Part shown: piece by piece, positions 57,091 to 64,000 of the stretch | Position numbering within the stretch: the stretch's first letter is position 1 | Layout of the letters: every line of letters begins with the position of its first letter | Source of the DNA: Platerodrilus igneus | Lineage: Eukaryota; Arthropoda; Insecta; Coleoptera; Lycidae | NCBI GenBank assembly: GCA_036346225.1 | Contig: JARFIW010001369.1 | Coordinates: 62,001 to 126,000, forward strand | Direction: 5' to 3' | Length of the DNA: 64,000 bases | Notes under the pieces: model-generated | The model's input: only the letters and a program-made list of their open reading frames with translations | Database searches by the model: none | What the model was told of the DNA's origin: nothing | Made by a program: the position numbers and the translations under genes

Positions 57091-57199
57091 AAGAAATACC
57101 TTTAACTGAGTTTTTGTAGCAGAACACCGAAACACACTTTTTTTAGCAGAACGCAAATGTTTCCCGTTTTTATAGTGCTTTTAAAAGGTTTGCGCGTAA

Positions 57200-57322
57200 A
57201 ATGCACAAATAAGTAAAGGGTGGGTGAGGAGGGAGAGAAAAACTGCGAGGGTGAGAGGGGTGAAGGAAAAAAGGGAAGTAGCGAGAGAGAAAGATAGATA
57301 GATAGATAGAGAGAGAGAAATG
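57200..57322. repeat. Purine-rich GAGA/GATA low-complexity tract
   Basis: GGGAGAGAAA-type purine sequence ends in a GATA/GAGA run at about 57288-57318. An ORF on the opposite strand through this tract is spurious. Confidence 0.8.
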
Positions 57323-57479
57323 TGTTGCTACTCACTGAGAAACACGAATACCTTTTAACATTGACCCCGGGAGCAGTGTCGCAGACCTTACTTGAATTAG
57401 AAACAACTGCTTAAACTAATCGACTGATTTAAACTGCACTAAGTTTGAAAAACTGAGTTAACGTGTGGAAATCCTGCGG

Positions 57480-57491
57480 TTTATATATAGC
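57480..57491 (+). promoter_or_regulatory. Possible TATA box of the cuticle gene
   Basis: TTTATATATAGC stands about 650 bp before the first recognisable exon of the plus-strand cuticle gene and is followed by unremarkable sequence. Insect cuticle genes often have a TATA box and a short first exon, but the first exon itself could not be found, so this is weak. Confidence 0.25.
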
Positions 57492-58129
57492 GTCTCAATG
57501 TAAGGTATAACCTTGTCGATTATAATTTGCTCATAATGGCGAGACGAGGTCAATCAATAGAACATTTGCACAAACTGAAAATCAACAAAGAAGAACCGCA
57601 TCTGTTTGGAAGATTTCATTTCTTGAAGCTGCGCGTGCAATAGTCGAGTAGAATACAAAAAGCAACACGTTACTGTATCGATAAATAAAAAACAAAAAAG
57701 GTGATATATATGTTAGCCACAAATCGTTGTGGTTTAATTACAACTTTTATATTCAAAGAGTATTTTAATAGAATAAAAAGTGTTTACAGTCACTTAAATA
57801 AATTTATAATTTTATTCTTTATAGAGTTTACAAAGCCGTAAGACTCCACTAATTAAATGCTACCATTTAGATTTTGTAGTTCTTAACCGATTCCTTTGAG
57901 ATTTGAAGGACGTTTTTATCGTATTCAGAAATTAAATATGCAATGAAAACAATTTGATTAACAAAGTGTTTCGTATGCAAAACTCGTTCTTGTTTTATAT
58001 TTATTAAATATCGGCACTCGGCAATAGCTGCATGTTTAAAAAATGTTCCTGATTTACACAACGAATGCTTAATATTTACAATATATTTTATTCAATGCTT
58101 TGTCTAAAGTTTATTAATTTATTTTTTAG

Positions 58130-58445
58130 GTTGTTGCACTGACATTACTCACTACAGCCGCTTGCCTGGACAATCGGCCTTTCGGTTCAGGTGACTACAA
58201 AGATAACGATTCTGGAAAATATATTCCTGACAACAGTGGTCAATACGTTCACGACGATAGTGGAAGATACATACCAGATCACAGTGGCGATTTTAAATCA
58301 GATGGTTCTGGGACTTATGAACAGAGAAGGATTGCATCACTTTCAGGAGACGATAGTGGTACATATAAAAATGACGATAGTGGGGCTTACAGGAATGATG
58401 GCAGCGGATCGTACAAAAAAGACGACAGTGGATCGTATCGTCTAG
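58130..58445 (+). CDS. Cuticle protein exon with signal peptide end and GxYxxDxS repeats
   Basis: The exon begins after the acceptor ATTTTTTAG at 58129 in phase 0 and ends in phase 1 at the donor GTAGTT (58446). VVALTLLTTAACLDN is the hydrophobic part and cleavage region of a signal peptide; its first residues must come from an upstream exon not found. About ten units of eight residues, G-x-Y-x-x-D-x-S, follow (for example GQYVHDDS, GRYIPDHS, GTYKNDDS, GSYKKDDS), with one irregular stretch EQRRIASLS. Such Tyr/Asp repeats occur N-terminal to the RR domain in insect cuticle proteins. The product is probably secreted into cuticle, where Tyr residues could serve in cross-linking. Confidence 0.8.
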
Positions 58446-60457
58446 GTAGTTCATTATTATTAAATTGGTATTACTTTTTACGAATTATATTAGTAAACGT
58501 TATACACTGTTACTTGAAGTATTGAAGTTAAGTACAAGAATTAATTTTACTATTTGAGGTGGAAATAAAGTAACAGTACAATAGTGAACCGGTAGGATGA
58601 GTCCTATGAACGCAAATAGATTTTAGGAGTATACAATACCAACATTTTTACTGTATAATCTCCTTGTCTATATAAAGCTTTTGAGCGCCAACCCACCTGA
58701 AAACAACTACCCTAATTAACGCTTTCCCGGAAGATGGGTGTTTCGAGAGCCGATTAGCAATTTGCACTGCTATTCGGGGTTGATAAAGCTTCGATTTACA
58801 CCTTTCTTACCTCCTTTTAATTTTAAAATAAACGTTAAGGAAAAAACTCGACCTGTGTGTACCTAACCTATATTACAACATATGATTTTCAAGAGAGTGA
58901 ATCGCAACAGAAACAAGAATTATAATCTACCCTAATTTAACCAAACCCGCGTACTTCTACAAAACTTAAAATTATCAGTAATACAATTTTGCCGAAATTT
59001 AATCAATGTAATCTTTACTAACTAACTTTCTTCTAAACTAACGAGTTTTTATGTATACAAATTTGATGCAATACGCTCTAACTGTAGGTGCGTGCACAAA
59101 CATTAATAGTTCATTGTAAAAATAACCCCCACACAGGGATGAATATTGACAAACAATTTCAATTCTTAGACACAGCAATCAACACGGGATGGTTATTCAA
59201 TTTAACTTAGAGTAGTTTTGGTTTAATTTTTGCAAAACTCCATCCACCTCAACGGGCAGAACCCGCAGGTATAATTCTAACATGTTGTGGTTGCTAGAAG
59301 CTCGTCCACCCTAGTCACTGTCACTACGAGACCGATATCTGATGTCCGCGTTGATCGCATTCAAGGATCTCTTCATTCACTGATAACAGTCTCGATATTT
59401 AAAATTTTGTCCCGTATCTTCTCGTAGTTGTCACTTGCAACACGATCTAGTTTTGGGAGTTTGCTAACGGGTGTCCGATAATTTGATTCCGACTGATCTC
59501 TTTATAATATCCGGGAGTTCCATAAGTTACAATTTCACAGGATATTTGCATGTTATATTTTGTTCTCACGAAATAGTGCGTCTAACTGCTCAATTTTCAA
59601 GACCATTTAGTTCTGTTTTAAAAGGTTATTTGTTCCCATACTTTTGTAAACGACGTAATTTGTTTAGGTTTGCAACACATTTTTTATGTCTATAATTAAT
59701 CAGTTTATACATATTGGAGTAATCTGCTGTGGTTGTGGTGTGTATAAATAATTTTATTATGCCGGTTATTTACCGAGATCTATCTGTATCTTTCTAAATT
59801 TAATACGATGGGTTTGAAGACACGATCTTATTGCTGTTTGTATAAAAACAAACTAGATGCTTCAGTATTTTATTTTCGTACTCTAATTTAATATTACATT
59901 AAAATAGCCACATTATGAAATGTAAACTACCAAAGCTTCTATAAATTTTACAAACTGTTTTCGTACTAAAAGCTCATTTGACTACTAAGTAAAAACCTCA
60001 TTTCTATTACCTAATGTTTTTCGGCATAAAGTTAGAGATTTTAATTTTTATCAAATTATTATATTGTTTAGTATTGAATTTTTTAATTTTTTATTTATTA
60101 TTATTCATTAAACTTGATTAGTTGGACGAGCTTTTAGCAGGGAAACATTCTAAAAAGTTTATAAATTTTGATGGATTAGATTTAATAACATACTATTTCA
60201 ATGCAATATTAATCTCGGACGAAACACTAAAATAGGAAAGCACCCAATGCATTAAATACAAACGGTATTAAATATCGGTGCTTTACATCCTTTCGTATTC
60301 AATTCGAAAAGTTGCCGATAGAAACCGGAAAATAACCGTTCATAATAAAGTTACAAATTCATATAGTTGCAAGGAACAGTAACCATAGAATGATTACACC
60401 TCAATAAAATACAAAGTACGACTTTTTTGTGATTTCAATATTTTCTTTCTTTTGTAG
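58446..60457 (+). other. Intron of the cuticle gene
   Basis: A phase-1 intron of about 2.0 kb, from GTAGTT to TTTCTTTTGTAG. It contains the block shared with 31360-31740 near its start and is otherwise AT-rich. The ORF at 59471-59695 has no recognisable feature. Confidence 0.65.
58560..58910 (+). repeat. Non-coding block shared with 31360-31740
   Basis: Same order and orientation of conserved words as the block after the 28.3-31.3 kb exon, including TATGAACGCAAATA, AGGAGTATACAA and GCCAACCCACCTGA. Confidence 0.65.
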
Positions 60458-60779
60458 ATCAATCTGATATAAACTCAAAATCTACTCCAACAATCTTGAA
60501 CGAATTAATTACTAACAGTTTACTAGAACTTGGATCAAATCAAGACTCCACAATAATAAAACCGACCGAACAACTAAGCAATAATGTGGCTCCACAGTTC
60601 GAATCAAAATCTCTCAGCGGTTTTGGAAACTCTCCTTCTGCAACGGCGCAAGTACTGTCACCATTAATAAAAACTAACTTTGCACCTAGCAAATATGATC
60701 ACTCCAAATACTATGATGACCGGAGATGGAAAATTCTTCAATTTGATAGTAATGTGGCAAATGATGGATACCATTGGCT
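60458..60779 (+). CDS. Cuticle protein exon leading into an RR chitin-binding domain
   Basis: The acceptor TTTCTTTTGTAG ends at 60457; the exon starts in phase 1, matching the donor at 58445, and ends in phase 2 at GTAAGT (60780). It encodes about 107 residues: a Ser/Asn/Leu-rich stretch (NELITNSLLELGSN) and then YYDDRRWKILQFDSN followed by NDGYHW. That pattern stands at the beginning of the extended Rebers-Riddiford domain (Pfam chitin_bind_4) of insect cuticle proteins. The rest of the domain must lie in a further exon, which I do not see before the end of the window, so the gene is partial here. Confidence 0.75.
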
Positions 60780-61442
60780 GTAAGTACATTGTTATTTAAA
60801 AATTTACGTCTATTATTTCAGTCAAATTAAAAGGGCGTGAACGCTACATCAAATCAGGTATTTTTGCTTTTTTGATATGTTGTTTGTAATGTAAAGACAA
60901 TGTTAAATCTAAGTTTTCGACTCGGCAGCAAAATTAAAAAAATCTAAACTTTTGACCTTTTTCCAGTTTTGCTCGATTTTGATCCGGAAGGACTAGTTTT
61001 TCATCAAAGATGGTTATATTCATTTTTAAAGTAGGTTAAATTTCCAACAATATGAGTCCAGCATAGTTTTAATAGGATGTACAGTTTCGGAGATACAGCT
61101 TTTCAAAATTTGGCCAATTTTTCCAGTTAATCGATTTTTAGCAAATTTTTGTCATTTTCAGTACCATTCAAGTTTCTGAAGCCGTAGCATTTGCTTGGAA
61201 TCCCTTTTCTTTCATCTCAGTTGACTCTATTAGGGTCTCAGGGGATTCCAAAGTGCCCCCCCCCCTCAACCAGTTGAGCAAAAAATTAGATTATTGGTAC
61301 TGACATTTACTTATCATTATTATTATATTAAAAAAGAAACATGTGTAAATACATTAATGAAAATGTTTGAAAATCTGACATCAATTTTGAGAATGTATTT
61401 GTTTTAATCTAATTTTGCTCTCTTTGAAGGACTTGGTTGGTA
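60780..61442. other. Intron or intergenic sequence, possible dispersed repeat
   Basis: Sequence at about 60895-61290 has the look of a degenerate element (GTTTCGGAGATACAGC, TTGCTTGGAATCCC and a C-run at 61254-61264), but no copy exists in this window for comparison. Confidence 0.3.
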
Positions 61443-61708
61443 CAAGAAGTCGTTTTTTGAGATGTCAGGAGGCTTTACAAGAATATTCAAGACGGGTACC
61501 GACAATTCTTCGTTTACTTCATCTTCATCTTGACTTGTCATCTGAGGATGAGTAATCTAGGCTTAATGCGATCTCAGGGTCCAAGAAGTCGTCTTTTGAG
61601 ATGTTAGGGGGTTTTCAAGAATATTCGAGACGGGTACCGACAATTCTTGATTACTTCATTTTCGTCTTGATATTTCATCTGCGGATGAGTAATCCAGGCT
61701 TAATGCGC
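61443..61708 (-). repeat. 139-bp tandem duplication
   Basis: Two copies begin CAAGAAGTCGT at 61443 and 61582 and share ACGGGTACCGACAATTCTT and GATGAGTAATC(T/C)AGGCTTAATGCG. On the minus strand both can be read as acidic, Ser-rich peptide (ALSLDYSS(S/A)D) with stops. Confidence 0.8.
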
Positions 61709-61890
61709 GATGAGGAACATTGTCACATGAGACTCCTTTGCAATATCGTTCACTTTAGCCGAAGCAAAAAGTTGTTCTAATTCTTCTTCGATATCTATTG
61801 AAGAATAGAAGTTTTCTGGAAGAGCATGTAGTTTTTTGGGTCTGCGGGGAAGACCGCTACGTCTGAGTAGGACGAGGCACGAGGATGCAA
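61709..61890 (-). pseudogene. Coding-looking remnant, unknown family
   Basis: The minus strand is open for some 57 codons with balanced composition, including SGLPRRPKKLHALPE and IDIEEELEQLFASAKVND, before running into the tandem duplication. I do not recognise the family. It could be the start of a decayed transposon or regulatory protein. Confidence 0.35.
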
Positions 61891-63616
61891 AGGATGGCAG
61901 TACGATTCAAACGGCGCTTCTGGATAGTCGAGTGATATTCAAAAAGTGCAAGTAAATCACGTTTGAATTGTTTAAGTTAATATTATCCGAATGTTTAGTT
62001 TTAGGTGTGAAAGATCCAATATTATTTTACGAAAATTTGTACCTAGTTCATAATTTCATATGTTCAAGAACATAGCTAGCTCAAAGGAATCGACAAAGTT
62101 TTCAAAATGAAATAACAGCACAGCAATAGCACAAAGCATTTATACAGTATGAATTATTTTCTCTCATACTAAAGCATTTACAACATCGTTTCTTTCAAAC
62201 ATAAAATAATACCTGGTTATGTTTATTCTACGCTTGTAAGGTTTGTTGGGCCAAAAAATCCTTGACAGATAATCTATTAAAAGGTCAGGTTGTGTCGAAC
62301 TCTGAACACAAACTTTCCTGGTAAAAAATCCTTTACAAAAGAATATTATTATATGATTAACACTTATTATTCTACCTTAAATTAAGTACAAATGCTTCAA
62401 TATCAGTTAAAGATAAATCTTAAAGAAATACTTGCACAATCCACAAAAACACTTGTAATTGAATATCTTCTTATTTTAAATTGACGTCAAATCAGCTTAC
62501 AAGATTTTCCATATTTAAAATTCTCGTTTCAAACAGTAGTTAACAAAGTACATTTTTGGTTAAATTTTCCTTTCGATTATTCAATAAAATTTTTAAAATA
62601 GCGTTATCTTGAAGAATTTTCGCTCTTTGTTGTATTTTAATAAATTCCACTTTTTATATAATTTTAAAACATCACTTCTGTGTTCATTGTACCATCGTAA
62701 TTACTAAATTACAGTATACTTACTGCATAGTTCAAATATCATCTTCGCAAAGCAACAGTTTGCGACTTAAATCAAAATAACATTTCGCAACCGAATTTTA
62801 GAATCGAATGAATCCCTAATTAATAAACGCTTTCTTATATATACAAATTATCCATTTTAGAACCTACTAGATAGATTATGATGCAAGGTTTGCAGAAAAA
62901 CTCATTAGCGTCTAAAATCGCGGCGTTTATCACCCCGTAATCTCGTTCTACTTATTTGTGACGAGCGCTGTTTGCCCTTGTTTAACACATATACGATTAT
63001 TGTGGCGTCGCATACTAATGCGAAAGATAATCAATTTCATCGGATGTTTCTTGGATTTTGTGGGTTTTTCGTGTTCCGGCCGCTTCTCGGAATAAATGTT
63101 TCATTAGATATTTACGTAGTTCTAAATACTGATGATTCATCTTTTTATATTCCTAATATTCTAGAAAATTCTTTATTTAAAATTAATTTTGTAATCTACA
63201 GGGTGATTAATTTAAACTTTATTTGCTTTTTAATGCAAAAGGGATTGCATTTTATAGACATATTTGCTTTTAACATTAAAACGTGCTTTTAATACACCTA
63301 TTAAGGTTAGAATTGCGGTTTTTAAACAAGATTATAGTTTTTTATGCTAAATGCGTAAAGCTGGTACTATTCTATGCTATTTACATACACGACTTACGTT
63401 ACTTGCTATTTATTTACATTATGCTTATATCATACAGGGTGATTATTTATACACAGGAAATTTGATTTTCTGTTTATACCACAGTGAATAAAAGTACACT
63501 TGTTTTAAACCGGGCGTAACCATGAATTTACGAAAAATTTTATTTTTCCGGATTCTTTTATATTTTAGTGGGGTTTATTTTTAGAATTTGGGTTTCAATG
63601 ACCTCTCATGACTCCT
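61891..63616. other. No supported gene
   Basis: AT-rich sequence. Two ACAGGGTGATTA words at about 63200 and 63435 recall the ACAGGGTGTTA words inside LTR-like copies at 14468 and 46733, so part of 62.9-63.6 kb may be an old relative. ORFs at 62972-63465 lack any feature. Confidence 0.4.
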
Positions 63617-63647
63617 TATATATATATATATATGTATATATGTATAT
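63617..63647. repeat. Imperfect (TA)n tract
   Basis: A TA run with TG interruptions, abutted on the right by TGCTGTGG. Confidence 0.9.
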
Positions 63648-64000
63648 TGCTGTGGTTTTCTCTCTGTCTAAGGTGCCGCTTACCTTTGGAAGTGTCCTTT
63701 TTATGGATTTCTACTTACCCTAGCTGAACTCAAAATCAAACTTCTCCAATCTTTACCTAAATAAAATAATTTATGCTTCCTCAAGCTAATCTTCCACGGC
63801 TACTCATTTTCTCAACACCTTTATATTAAAGAAAAATAAAAAAATCAAAAATAAAATATTTTGACAAAACATACACTCTTTTATTCATATGTTACAAATT
63901 ATGATTCATACAATCTCAATATTTACAAATTATTTACAAGAACTCATTGCACTCATCTCTTTCTCAGTTCGCCGGTTCCTGGAATAAAATTTTAATTTTA
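63648..64000 (-). mobile_element. Edge of another TGCTGTG-ended LTR element
   Basis: The sequence begins TGCTGTGGTTTTC directly at a TA tract. At the end of the window CAGTTCGCCGGTTCCTGGAA, followed by TAAAATTTT, resembles the sequence next to the primer-binding-like site at about 21637-21680 (CAGATCGCCAGTTTCCTGGA). The element continues beyond the window. Orientation is inferred from that match. Confidence 0.5.

Noticed and set aside
57102..57335. 77-codon minus ORF rich in Ser and Leu
   Set aside because: It comes from the purine-rich low-complexity tract and has no domain or splice context.

Overview
The window looks like nuclear DNA from an insect: it is AT-rich and gene-poor, it has GT-AG introns, and it carries cuticle-protein exons, a C2H2 zinc-finger gene, BEL/Pao, gypsy and R1-type retroelements, mariner-family DNA transposons and a tRNA-headed SINE. 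A beetle is my best guess, but the order cannot be fixed from this sequence. Only three host loci can be supported: an 11-finger zinc-finger gene (about 10.3-11.3 kb, minus strand), a large repetitive Gly/Ser/Asn-rich cuticle-type exon (28.3-31.3 kb, plus), and two exons of a second cuticle-protein gene with a signal peptide and the start of an RR (chitin_bind_4) domain (58.1-60.8 kb, plus, running out of the window). Nearly everything else that codes is decayed mobile DNA.

Layout. 1.6-8.0 kb: R1-type LINE on the minus strand (gag, endonuclease, RT, RNase H, Cys/His tail), broken by stops and frameshifts. 10.3-11.3 kb: zinc-finger gene. 12.8-24.9 kb: a chain of elements separated by (TA)n tracts, namely two LTR-like copies facing each other, a gypsy-type element with 2.1-kb LTRs that retains gag, protease and a scrap of RT, and a mariner-type element with long inverted repeats. 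25.7-27.7 kb: BEL/Pao pol remnant. 28.3-31.3 kb: cuticle-type exon. 32.7-37.8 kb: BEL/Pao element with 0.2-kb LTRs, minus strand, interrupted by a SINE. 38.7-44.6 kb: gypsy element with a 1.6-kb 5' LTR that carries repeated hairpins. 44.7-48.9 kb: second (TA)n-linked group of LTR-like copies, followed by a dispersed repeat with a hammerhead-like core. 52.1-56.0 kb: gypsy remnant containing five SINE copies. 56.6-57.1 kb: mariner-family transposase fragment. 58.1-60.8 kb: second cuticle gene. 63.6 kb to the end: edge of another TGCTGTG-ended LTR element.

How the parts relate. The SINEs have a tRNA-like head with A and B boxes and a 3' hairpin that is almost identical to a hairpin about 1.3 kb downstream of the LINE ORF2; this suggests that the LINE machinery mobilised the SINE. 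At least five LTR ends with the TGCTGT/ACAGCA signature abut (TA)n tracts, which suggests a gypsy-like family preferring alternating TA. The two cuticle loci share a non-coding block just downstream of their repeat-bearing exons, which suggests that they are diverged paralogues separated by about 27 kb of mobile DNA.
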